Translations under genes and position numbers: made by a program
Shown here: in pieces, positions 42,550-50,820 of the stretch
How the letters are laid out: each line of letters begins with the position of its first letter
How positions within the stretch are numbered: the stretch's first letter is position 1
The notes under the pieces: generated by a model
The model's input: only the letters and a program-made list of their open reading frames with translations
The model's database searches: none
Told to the model about the DNA's origin: nothing
Assembly: GCF_900177425.1 (NCBI RefSeq)
Contig: NZ_LT840184.1
Span: forward strand, 4,449,514 to 4,513,513
From: Paenibacillus uliginis N3/975
GTDB taxonomy: Bacteria > Bacillota > Bacilli > Paenibacillales > Paenibacillaceae
Direction of reading: 5' to 3'
Length of the DNA stretch: 64,000 bases

Positions 42550-43062
42550 CTACCTTTTGGCCTTATAAAACTCATGATACAACTTCATCAATGCCCGCTT
42601 CTCAATCCGTGATACATAGCTGCGTGAAATCCCAAGCTCCTTCGCGATCTCCCGCTGCGTCCGTTCCTCACCACCTGCCTCAAGTCCGAAACGCCCGATA
42701 ACCACTTCCTTCTCCCGGTCGTCCAAAATATCCAGATTGCGGTAAATCTTGCTCTTTTCAATCTTCAACTGCACCGCATCCACAATATCATCAGCCTCTG
42801 AGCCAAGGATATCTATCAGAGTGATCTCGTTCCCTTCTTTGTCTGTCCCAATCGGATCGTGGAGAGACACGTCTTTCCGCGTTTTCTTCAACGACCGAAG
42901 ATGCATCAATATCTCATTCTCGATACATCGGGCCGCAAACGTGGCAAGCTTCGTCCCCTTATTCGGGCGGTAGCTCTCAATCGCCTTAATCAGACCGATC
43001 GTTCCGATCGAAATCAGATCTTCCAGATCCTCGCCCGTATTATCGAATTTTTTGAGGTTATG
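42550..43062 (-). pseudogene. sigK: sigK, 5'-truncated copy
   Basis: The minus-strand frame reads from HNL-KKFDNTGEDLEDLISIGTIGLIK through CIENEILMHLRSLKKT to the end RALMKLYHEFYKAKR, covering sigma region 2.1 (part) to region 4. The normal protein has RLVAHIV between HNL and KKF; here those seven residues are gone and the sequence further upstream no longer resembles sigK. The first about 50 residues, including the pro-sequence, are lost. The 3' 350 bases are a direct repeat of the fragment at 29201. Confidence 0.87.
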
Positions 43063-43593
43063 GACACGATGCGATGTCAGTTGTTATCCGATCTATGAAT
43101 CCATAACTTTAAGCAGACTTTTTTACACGTCGATCTTATTAAAGGGTTAACTTAACATTTTAGCATTGAGAAAACACCTCCTGCCGCTTGAGAATACAGC
43201 TCAATTGGCAATTACCATCCCTATTAAATCGGTAGTAAGCTTTTTATCCACTCGTTATCCTTGTATGATATGCAAGATCACTCATTGCCCGGATTGTGGA
43301 ACCAACTCAAGCTGCATCACAATGCTTACAATGTCAAAAAACATTTGGCAGATGTCGTAACGGAACAAGTCTATGTTTCACCTGTTTACTATAAATCTGC
43401 ATTTATCCATAACAGAAATAATTAAATCTAATTTACTTCCTAAGCCGTTCATCCCAAACAATGTAAGGCCCTAGTTGTCCTCAATCTATTATGTTAAAAT
43501 GGGAGAAGCTCATTTTACATAAAACAATACATAGTCCTTATTTTTCCCATATAGAATCCATGCTAGCTAATCTTTTTCTAAGGGGATGAGAAT
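43063..43593. other. 530-base region without an intact gene
   Basis: No intact coding region is seen. A short zinc-ribbon-like remnant lies at about 43255-43380. The first part shows no recognisable sigK sequence. Confidence 0.5.
43255..43380 (+). pseudogene. Possible transposase zinc-ribbon remnant
   Basis: One frame reads HCPDCGTNSS at 43283-43312, and after a one-base frameshift the next reads CLQCQKTFG at 43323-43349. Together they make a CxxC ... CxxC zinc ribbon with the KTF ending typical of IS1595/IS1-like transposase N-termini. Everything else of such an element is missing. Confidence 0.3.
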
Positions 43594-44288
43594 ATGCCGC
43601 AAATTATCGCATTAGAAATTAATAACAAGCTTAGCTCTAATACTTTTCGTATATTACTGGATCATCTCCCAGTGGAGAAACAAGCTAAGATTCGTTCATT
43701 TCGGCGATACGAAGATGCGTTACGAACACTATTTGGTGAATTATTAGTTCGAACATCTGTAATGGAGATGTATCAAATTCCAAATAACTGCATCCAATTT
43801 AATTCCAATTGTTACGGCAAGCCATTTCTAGTACATCCCGAACCATTTCATTTTAATATATCCCATTCCGGTCATTGGGTTGTACTCGCCATCGATTCGC
43901 ACCCAATAAGCATTGATATTGAAAAAATCCAGCCTTTCGATCTTTCAACAGCAGAATGCTTTTTTTCAAAAAACGAGTATGCTGATCTAATCAGAAAACC
44001 TCCGATTGAGCAATTATCATATTTTTATGACTTGTGGACCCTTAAAGAGAGCTATATTAAATATATCGGAAAAGGGTTATCTCACGTCTAAACTCGTTTA
44101 GTATCCAGTGCGACAATGGTGTATTTAAACTTACCTCTCAAGAAGAGGCGCCTTGTGTCTTTTTCAATCAATACGATATCGATCCGGATTACAAACTATC
44201 CTTATGTTCGTTATCCCAAAACTCACCTTCTATTGTATTAATAAAGTCATGTGATGAGCTTATAAAACAATTTTCAGCAAAAATATAA
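43594..44288 (+). pseudogene. Sfp-type 4'-phosphopantetheinyl transferase, frameshifted
   Basis: The frame starts at 43594 and encodes Sfp motifs: GKPFLVHPEPFHFNISHSGHWVVLAID (P1/P2), then SIDIEKIQP (Mg-binding Asp/Glu), and the P3 motif FYDLWTLKESYIKYIGKGLS near residue 155. At GKGLSHV a stop (TAA, 44089-44091) appears. A second frame from 44088 carries the missing C-terminal 66 residues (LNSFSIQCDNG ... LIKQFSAKI) and ends at 44288. Joined, the length is about 230 residues, normal for Sfp. A single-base deletion or a sequencing error near 44086 explains this. Intact, it would activate the ACP and PCP domains of the nearby cluster. Confidence 0.88.
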
Positions 44289-44425
44289 TACATATAGTCC
44301 AGGCTCAAAACTAAAAATCCAACATTGTTTGTTGAATCGCCTCTCGACGGTCTTCCTAAAAAAGGAACAGCCCAGTTAGAAAATTTCGCGTAATATATAT
44401 TTTATTTTATTACCTGCATCTAAAG

Positions 44426-44473
44426 AAAAGGTGTCAATACTCTCCTCGTCAGGAGGCAGTATTGACACCTTTT
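44426..44473 (-). terminator. Terminator of the RND transporter gene
   Basis: AAAAGGTGTCAATACT and AGTATTGACACCTTTT form a long stem; T-runs on both sides make it work in both directions. It is 11 bases past the stop codon. Confidence 0.9.
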
Positions 44474-44483
44474 GCTTCGTTAC

Positions 44484-47400
44484 TTACATATTTATCTGAT
44501 CTTGTTCAACGCTCGTATTAATGTTATTCAATCGTTGTCGTTTAGATTTCCGGAAGAAAAAAGCTTCATATATTACAGGTACGACAACCAAGGTCAGTAA
44601 TGTTGATACCGCCAATCCGCCAACTACGACGACTGCCAAGCCTTTTGAAACGATACTGCCAAGCTCCGGTTTCGAAAAGAGCACCGGCAGAAGTGCAAAT
44701 ATGGTAGCCGCAGCCGTCATCAGGATTGGACGAAGTCTGACGTTTCCTGCTTCGATTAGAGCCTCTCGTATGATCATTGTTTTTTCGTTCTGTTTCACCC
44801 GGTCCAGCAAAACAATTGCATTTGTGACTACAATTCCTATCAGCATCAATGCGCCTATCAGGGCAAACGTATCTACGGGTATTCTACTAATAATCAAACC
44901 CAGTATTGAACCAACCGCTGCGAATGGCAATGAGAAAAGAATAACAAATGGCATTCTAAGATTCTTAAACATAATGACTAAAAGTAAATAAATAATGCCA
45001 ATCGAAACGATCATAGCTGTGAATAAGTTATTGGTATCCACACTCTGCTGTGCCCCTGCTCCGCCTATATCCAAGGAGACTCCATCAGGCAGCTTAAGCG
45101 ACGAGGTTTCCAAGGCAATTTGATTGTTAATGGTACTTAATTTACTTCCATCTACAGTAGCTGTGATACGAATGAAATCATGACTGTTCTTCCTAAGAAT
45201 CGTAGATTGTTGCTCCGTTTTTTCAATTTTCGCAACTTCACTTAATGCAATCTCACCTGTTTTTCCAATCACTTTCAAATCTTGCAGGTTGTCTCCGGTT
45301 TGCAATGGATTCGTTATATCCAATAAAATCGGTGTCGCAATTCCATCCAATATCATCGAACCGATTGGTATTTGATTCAACTGCATATTTAATTGCATTG
45401 CCAGATTTGAAACATTCGTTGTGCCAGGATCCACATTAATATTATAGATTGTTTTTTTCTCTGTCAGATTAGTGCTGATTTTTTGAATTCCCTCAATTGG
45501 GTTCAGTGCTTCAGTAACACTCTTAGCTGCTGTTTCCAAATCCTCCTGATGACTTCCTGAAAGATCAAGAACGATAGCATTATTTGCTGAACTTAATCCG
45601 CTTGATTCCGTATATTCAAAATCAGCATTCGGGTACTGATCTTTGAAGGTAATAATTTTGTCTATTAAATGATCTGCATTCGCATCCTCTTTTAAGAAGA
45701 TGGTAAACGCAATGGATGTCGGTGACTGAACAGATCCCAATTTCAGGTCCTCTTCGCTAACACCTAAATGAATAAATTCATGCTTGGTTTCTGGTTGCTG
45801 CCTTACCAAATCTTCTAGTTGAAGTGCAGTTTGTTTGACGGTTTCATAAGGGGTATCGCTTGGAAGAGTCAGGTTGATATCAATCTGCGAGGTATCGTTA
45901 TTATTTATCGTGCCTTTAGGTATAACCCCATAAGCTACGATAGAACCAATTAATAGAACAAAGGTTGCTGCAAGTGTGATAAATTTATGATTTAAAGTCC
46001 ATTTTAACACGGCCTGATACGATTTCACCTGCTTATGCTTCTTTGGCTTGGCATTCTTCATGAAACTATGACCTAACAATGGGACTACCGTTATAGCAAC
46101 AAATAAAGAAGCCAACAAAGAATAGGTTACTGTTAGAGCAAAGGGCAGAATCATCGCGGACAAGCCTTTAACCAATCCAAGCGGCAAGAATACACAAACG
46201 GAGGTCAAGGTTGAAAGTGTGATAGCTCCTGCGACATCTTTAACCGAGTCGATAATAACGTCTTTGGTATAGCCTTCTGTCTGTGACCTGCGGTATAGGT
46301 TTTCTATAACGACAATACTGTCATCTACTAATCGTCCGATCGCAACAGCAATACCGCCGATAGTAATTACGTTCAAACTTATGCCTGATAACGATAAAAA
46401 GAATAACGTAATTGCCAGCGACAATGGTATGCTGATAATTGTAATAAGTGTCATTCTCCAATTTCTCAAGAACAGAAAGATAATCAAGGTTGCGAACAAA
46501 GTACCAAGCAGCACCTCACGCATCATACTATTAACAGAACCTGTAATAAAGGAGTCGCTCGACCAAACAAGGGATGTCTCGATGTCACCCTTGTAATCCT
46601 CGTTCATTTTCTTAATTTCAGATGCTATATTCTTTCCAACCTCTACAGCATTCCCGCCTGCAACTTTGTTCACTAAAAGAACAACACCATCTTGACCATT
46701 TAAATGAGTCATCGTCTTTGTATCTTTAGAAAGGCTGATCTTCGCAACATCGCTTAGTTTAACATCAGCCGCAACATTAAGTTCCCCGAGCGATTGTAAG
46801 TCATTTAAGTTGCCGACAACTTTAAGGGATACTGCTGTGTTATCCACAACATGGCTGCCTAAGGACACGACTAAATTTTGACCATTTAACAGGCTCATCA
46901 GACTTTCCATTGATATTTTATGCTTACTCAATTCACCTGGATCTACACGAATAATCACATTTTGCATAACACCACCAGTATTTCGAATGCTTCCTACATC
47001 TGTGATCTTCTGTAATCGGGGGATGATTTCGTTATTAATTTTATCCATTCCTGTAGATGACATTTGTTCAGATAATCCGATTCCCAGGATAGAAACCGGC
47101 ATGCTGTCCGTACTGGGTTGATAAATATAAGGCTTGCTTACACCTGCTGGAAGCTGAAGCCCGTTTACGATTTTTTCTGTTTCGGCAACAGCTTCTTTCA
47201 TCTTAATTCCGAGCTGGAACTTTATCGTGACCTGGGAGTAACCGTCCCCGGTAGTAGATATTACAGAGGATTGCCCCTTCACATTTGCTACCGCTCTCTC
47301 AATCGGTTCCGTCGCAGATACCAGCATCGAATTTGAATCCATGGATTGTCCCACTGTCGTGATGCTAATTGTAGACACTTCCATTGAAGGTTGTAATTCC

Positions 47401-47504
47401 CTTGGCATTTTAGAGTAGCTGAAAATGCCGACAAGCAAACTAAAAAAAACGATAACCAGAATTGCTGCTTTGTTCGCCATAGCCCATTTCGTGATTCTGT
47501 GCAT
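44484..47504 (-). CDS. RND family efflux transporter (SwrC/YerP-like)
   Basis: A 1006-residue HAE1-type RND permease. Twelve membrane helices are expected; the first is at residues 12-30 (ANKAAILVIVFFSLLVGIF), and the D motif in helix 4 is intact (GGIAVAIGRLVDDSIVVIENLYRR, about residue 395). Two large extracellular loops follow helices 1 and 7. In Bacillus subtilis SwrC gives self-resistance to surfactin. No membrane-fusion partner gene is here, as usual in Gram-positives. Start at 47504 has AAGGAG nine bases upstream. It is divergent from the GntR-ABC operon and shares its operator pattern. Confidence 0.92.
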   Translation of the reverse strand: MHRITKWAMANKAAILVIVFFSLLVGIFSYSKMPRELQPSMEVSTISITTVGQSMDSNSMLVSATEPIERAVANVKGQSSVISTTGDGYSQVTIKFQLGIKMKEAVAETEKIVNGLQLPAGVSKPYIYQPSTDSMPVSILGIGLSEQMSSTGMDKINNEIIPRLQKITDVGSIRNTGGVMQNVIIRVDPGELSKHKISMESLMSLLNGQNLVVSLGSHVVDNTAVSLKVVGNLNDLQSLGELNVAADVKLSDVAKISLSKDTKTMTHLNGQDGVVLLVNKVAGGNAVEVGKNIASEIKKMNEDYKGDIETSLVWSSDSFITGSVNSMMREVLLGTLFATLIIFLFLRNWRMTLITIISIPLSLAITLFFLSLSGISLNVITIGGIAVAIGRLVDDSIVVIENLYRRSQTEGYTKDVIIDSVKDVAGAITLSTLTSVCVFLPLGLVKGLSAMILPFALTVTYSLLASLFVAITVVPLLGHSFMKNAKPKKHKQVKSYQAVLKWTLNHKFITLAATFVLLIGSIVAYGVIPKGTINNNDTSQIDINLTLPSDTPYETVKQTALQLEDLVRQQPETKHEFIHLGVSEEDLKLGSVQSPTSIAFTIFLKEDANADHLIDKIITFKDQYPNADFEYTESSGLSSANNAIVLDLSGSHQEDLETAAKSVTEALNPIEGIQKISTNLTEKKTIYNINVDPGTTNVSNLAMQLNMQLNQIPIGSMILDGIATPILLDITNPLQTGDNLQDLKVIGKTGEIALSEVAKIEKTEQQSTILRKNSHDFIRITATVDGSKLSTINNQIALETSSLKLPDGVSLDIGGAGAQQSVDTNNLFTAMIVSIGIIYLLLVIMFKNLRMPFVILFSLPFAAVGSILGLIISRIPVDTFALIGALMLIGIVVTNAIVLLDRVKQNEKTMIIREALIEAGNVRLRPILMTAAATIFALLPVLFSKPELGSIVSKGLAVVVVGGLAVSTLLTLVVVPVIYEAFFFRKSKRQRLNNINTSVEQDQINM

Positions 47505-47561
47505 CCTTTTAGCTCCTTAAAGTAGAATTAATTTAATTTTTACCAAATTATGTATCGACAA

Positions 47562-47584
47562 TTGTATTATATACCATAATACAC
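47562..47584 (-). promoter_or_regulatory. GntR operator 1 overlapping the RND promoter
   Basis: TTGTATTA, seven bases, TAATACAC. On the minus strand it covers the -10 TATAAT (47571-47566); TTGACT lies 16 bases upstream at 47593-47588. Same half-sites and spacing as operator 2. Confidence 0.8.
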
Positions 47585-47635
47585 TTAAGTCAATGATAAC
47601 TTTTTATTCAAAATACTGTAAATGCATTGACTTGT

Positions 47636-47658
47636 TTGTATTAACATATATAATACAA
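47636..47658 (+). promoter_or_regulatory. GntR operator 2 overlapping the gntR-ABC promoter
   Basis: TTGTATTA, seven bases, TAATACAA, a perfect eight-base inverted repeat. It covers the spacer and the -10 TATAAT (47649-47654); TTGACT is at 47627-47632, 16 bases upstream. This is the same arrangement as for operator 1. Confidence 0.82.
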
Positions 47659-47696
47659 TTCATGAGGAGTCATAAAGTCAGTGAGGGGGATGTGAA

Positions 47697-48083
47697 ATGG
47701 ATATTATTCAAGTAGGCGACCTCACGTTCCAGTTGGATTACAGTAAGCCTCTGTATGAGCAGATCATCAACCAATTTCGATTTGACATTGCACAGGGGCA
47801 TATCCAATTGGGTACAAGAACACTTTCAGTCCGTGATCTAGCTAAAGTGCTAAAAGTTAACCCCAATACAGTCATGCGGGCTTATCAGGAATTGGAGCGG
47901 GATAATCTTTTTGAAACTCGAAGGGGGCATGGAACTTTTGTAACCTCATCCCAGAAGAAAGTGGACGAACTTCAACGATCTCTGGCAACTCAGGCAGTTA
48001 GCAACTTCGTCACGTCTATAAAGAGCATAGGATTTACGAAAGACTCTGCCATAACATTGATTGAGGAGGCTGAGTGGAATTGA
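47697..48083 (+). CDS. GntR family regulator (YtrA subfamily)
   Basis: A 128-residue repressor with an N-terminal winged helix (YEQIINQFRFDIAQGHIQLGTRTLSVRDLAKVLKVNPNTVMRAYQELERDNLFETRRGHGTFV) and a short C-terminal helix region, the size of YtrA-type regulators that control adjacent ABC genes. GAGGGGG lies ahead of the ATG. Its stop overlaps the next gene. Operators of identical layout are in front of it and in front of the RND gene. Confidence 0.93.
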   Translation: MDIIQVGDLTFQLDYSKPLYEQIINQFRFDIAQGHIQLGTRTLSVRDLAKVLKVNPNTVMRAYQELERDNLFETRRGHGTFVTSSQKKVDELQRSLATQAVSNFVTSIKSIGFTKDSAITLIEEAEWN

Positions 48084-48808
48084 TAACTCATGGGCCTAAT
48101 TCATTAGTCACCAATTCAGATGCTGTTGTATGTAAGGAACTTGTTAAACGTTATAAACAAAAGCTTGTTCTTAATCAATTTACAGCTTCATTTCCTGCCG
48201 GCAAGATAACTGGTCTTCTTGGACAGAACGGAGCAGGCAAGTCTACATTACTCAAGATCATTGCAGGATTAACCCAACCTGATCATGGAGAGGCCAGAGT
48301 TTTTGGTCAAAAAATCCATTGGAAACAAAATCATGATATTACTATTTTGTCTGATCGTACCAAATGGTATGAGCATCACACTGTATTGGAAGCTATAAAA
48401 TTCTCCAAAGTTTTGTTTCCTTCTTTCGATTTGGAAAAAGCTTTGGAACTAATCCAGTTCATGGAATTGGATGCCGATCAAAAAGTACATACATTATCCA
48501 AAGGACAGGAATCACGTTTGTATCTTGTGCTATGCCTTGCACGGAATACAAAACTTGTGCTATTGGATGAACCTTTCTCAGGTATAGATCTCGTATCTAA
48601 AGAACAAATCATTCAAGTCATTATTGACTATATGGTTGAATCTCCTTTCACTCTTATTATTAGTACACATGAGATTCACGAAACAGAAGGATTATTCGAT
48701 CACGCTGTTTTTATCCGCAATGGGGCTAACGTATTGTCAGGGGATGTAGAATACTTGCGCGCCACACAGGGATCAATCGAAACTATATATAGGGGGATTT
48801 ATCGATGA
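48074..48808 (+). CDS. ABC transporter ATP-binding protein
   Basis: A 244-residue ATPase starting at GTG 48074, overlapping gntR by ten bases, with GAGGAGG upstream. Walker A LLGQNGAGKSTLLK, signature LSKGQESRLYLVLCLAR (variant of LSGGQ), Walker B KLVLLDEPFSGID. The YtrB/BcrA-type group exports or modulates antibiotics. Co-transcribed with the permease downstream. Confidence 0.9.
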   Translation: MELITHGPNSLVTNSDAVVCKELVKRYKQKLVLNQFTASFPAGKITGLLGQNGAGKSTLLKIIAGLTQPDHGEARVFGQKIHWKQNHDITILSDRTKWYEHHTVLEAIKFSKVLFPSFDLEKALELIQFMELDADQKVHTLSKGQESRLYLVLCLARNTKLVLLDEPFSGIDLVSKEQIIQVIIDYMVESPFTLIISTHEIHETEGLFDHAVFIRNGANVLSGDVEYLRATQGSIETIYRGIYR

Positions 48809-49572
48809 GTTCTTTTTGGAGCCTTGTGCAAAATGACCATTTATTGGGTGATAAATCAAATCGAAAACCGGCATATTTATGGATTTCCGCTCTTCTGCTC
48901 CTTCTGTTTTTCACATGGTATACCGTAGTCCTTCTCTTTGGAACAGCAATCGCTCCTCTCAGCTTGCTAAAGATTACTCCTTTGTTGATATTCGTATTTG
49001 CCGGAGTTTCAATAAAGTTATCCATTAAAGAATGGAGGAAACAAACAATCAGTTGGTGGCTAATGTTGCCGTTTCCTCGATATTATTTATTATGTGCAAA
49101 AGCACTTTCCGCATTGCTCATTTGTTTCAAAGTACTCTTATTATGCTACGCAATCACACTTGCAACTGGCCTTGAAAGTTATTGGCTCAGCCCTGAATTA
49201 TTTAATATCCATCACTCCTTAGGAAGTTACTTTTATGAAGTTAGTATGAACTACTTTGGATATCTAATACTGAGTCCTTTAATCATCTCAATTACCATCA
49301 CTTTGGTAATGTTATTCAAATCCAGATTGAAATTTTATGTTCTTCTGATCATTATGCTTGCCTCACCTTTACTCAGCTTGGTGTTTTCAGATCACAATAT
49401 CATTTCAAAGAATCCCAACTTATCCTTTAAATTATCCTTTCAGCTGCCAGAGTATATATCTTCTGATTATTTATCTTCATATCTACCAATCACTTTACTT
49501 GTGTCCCTGTTGGTTTCGGCAATGTTACTGTTTGTATCTTCCTTAATATTAGAGAAAAAAATACAAATCTAA
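48805..49572 (+). CDS. ABC-2 type transporter permease
   Basis: A 255-residue membrane protein with six hydrophobic segments, including LWISALLLLLFFTWYTVVLL and YLILSPLIISITITLVMLF. It overlaps the ATPase gene by four bases (ATGA). With the ATPase it forms an exporter, likely for the cluster product or for cell-envelope stress. No family name can be given beyond ABC-2 type. Confidence 0.82.
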   Translation: MSSFWSLVQNDHLLGDKSNRKPAYLWISALLLLLFFTWYTVVLLFGTAIAPLSLLKITPLLIFVFAGVSIKLSIKEWRKQTISWWLMLPFPRYYLLCAKALSALLICFKVLLLCYAITLATGLESYWLSPELFNIHHSLGSYFYEVSMNYFGYLILSPLIISITITLVMLFKSRLKFYVLLIIMLASPLLSLVFSDHNIISKNPNLSFKLSFQLPEYISSDYLSSYLPITLLVSLLVSAMLLFVSSLILEKKIQI

Positions 49573-49902
49573 ACTAAGATAAAGCATATTCGCACTTATA
49601 GGACTACTGCTTATTCTCTTACTTTAGAATTCCCTCGCGATTCAATGCGAAAGAGGTTCATCTCTCAGAATCTTTTGCGCACTGTAATCGCAGGGTTTTC
49701 CTTATTTTAAATTTCCCCATAAATCGATAATGCCTCAACTGGCTTAAAATCACTAACTAAGAAAAGAACAGCCTCAAATTAATGGCTGTTCTTACTATAA
49801 CCTTCAGCTCTTTACTATGCATTCCACAAAAGAGGCGATAGGAGGTTGACATGCCATTTATCTACACTTAAACAAGCCCTTGATAATTATTCAAGATTCC
49901 CC
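49573..49902. other. 330-base region between exporter and thioesterase genes
   Basis: No gene is seen. It holds the hairpin at 49763-49792 that separates two convergent transcripts. Confidence 0.6.
49763..49792. terminator. Bidirectional terminator between the ABC permease and the thioesterase
   Basis: AAGAACAGCC / GGCTGTTCTT with an eleven-base loop; T-rich tails on both strands, stronger on the minus strand (thioesterase side). Confidence 0.8.
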
Positions 49903-50622
49903 TCAAACGTTTTGCAGCGCATCATTGATGATATCCACAACATACAACATGCTGTCTTCAATGATAAAGAAATGTCCCCCCATTACTTTTTTGATATTAC
50001 ATTGCTTCTCCGCATGAAACCGCCATTCATTTATATCAAAATTCATAATACTTCGATCGTTAGTCCCATTTATCACAGTGAGGTCACAAACAATTTTCTC
50101 TTTTTTTTCCTGGTGTTTATATGTCTCTGTAATTTTGAAATCCGCTCTTAAAATTGGCAAGAAAAGTTGAAGCAACTCTTGATTCTGGATAACTTCCTTT
50201 GAAGTACCCCCATATTCTAATACAACTTGTAGAAATTGCTCATCCGACGCGTCATGGCAAATAGGCCTATCAGATTTAGGAGAGCATTGAGGTGCCTCTC
50301 TTCCGCTAAAAAACATATGTTTTGGCGCATGACACCCTCTTTCCATCAACTTGTAATATGTTTCAAAAGCAAGCAAGGATCCCATGCTATGTCCATATAT
50401 AGCATACATTTCGTTTGATTCCAGCTGATTCATAATTGAAGAAGCCAAATCTTCAATTACATCCTCAAACTGTTGGGGAAGCGGTTCACAAATTCGCTTT
50501 CCTCTCCCGGCAATCTCTACTGGGCACAATTCAATATGATTAGATAGGAACTTTCTCCACTTCCAATATACTTCGGATGTCCCCCCTGCGTAGGGGATAC
50601 AAAATAATTTGATCGGTTTCAT
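49903..50622 (-). CDS. Type II thioesterase
   Basis: A 239-residue alpha/beta hydrolase of the GrsT/SrfAD type. The start is FCIPYAGGTSEVYWKWRKFLS, the nucleophile serine is in YGHSMGS (residue 79), and the acid and histidine are in NGTNDRSIM and MGGHFFI near the end. In NRPS/PKS clusters such enzymes clear stalled or misacylated carrier domains. No integrated thioesterase is present in the two PKS proteins seen, so release might also involve this protein. It is the last gene on the cluster transcript. Confidence 0.93.
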   Translation of the reverse strand: MKPIKLFCIPYAGGTSEVYWKWRKFLSNHIELCPVEIAGRGKRICEPLPQQFEDVIEDLASSIMNQLESNEMYAIYGHSMGSLLAFETYYKLMERGCHAPKHMFFSGREAPQCSPKSDRPICHDASDEQFLQVVLEYGGTSKEVIQNQELLQLFLPILRADFKITETYKHQEKKEKIVCDLTVINGTNDRSIMNFDINEWRFHAEKQCNIKKVMGGHFFIIEDSMLYVVDIINDALQNV

Positions 50623-50676
50623 TTCATCCCGCCTTATGTACTCTTTTTCGGAAGATATATATCACTATGGCCGTCG

Positions 50677-50717
50677 CCCCTCATCAACAACGGAAAGAGA
50701 ACGTTACTGATGAGGGG
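50677..50717 (-). repeat. Intercistronic hairpin between PKS and thioesterase
   Basis: CCCCTCATCA and TGATGAGGGG pair around a 21-base loop. No T-run follows on either strand, so it is more likely an mRNA processing or stability element than a terminator. Confidence 0.55.
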
Positions 50718-50820
50718 AAAAAGAAACACAACCATAATCATCTTATTTGAAACGTATTAACATATTACAAGTTACCCAGAAGCCCAATCAAATCTATATC
50801 AGGCAATTCGATTCCAACTA

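Noticed and set aside
43166..43360. A 64-codon plus-strand gene with CPDCG
   Set aside because: Only one half of a zinc ribbon is in frame; treated as a remnant and not a gene.
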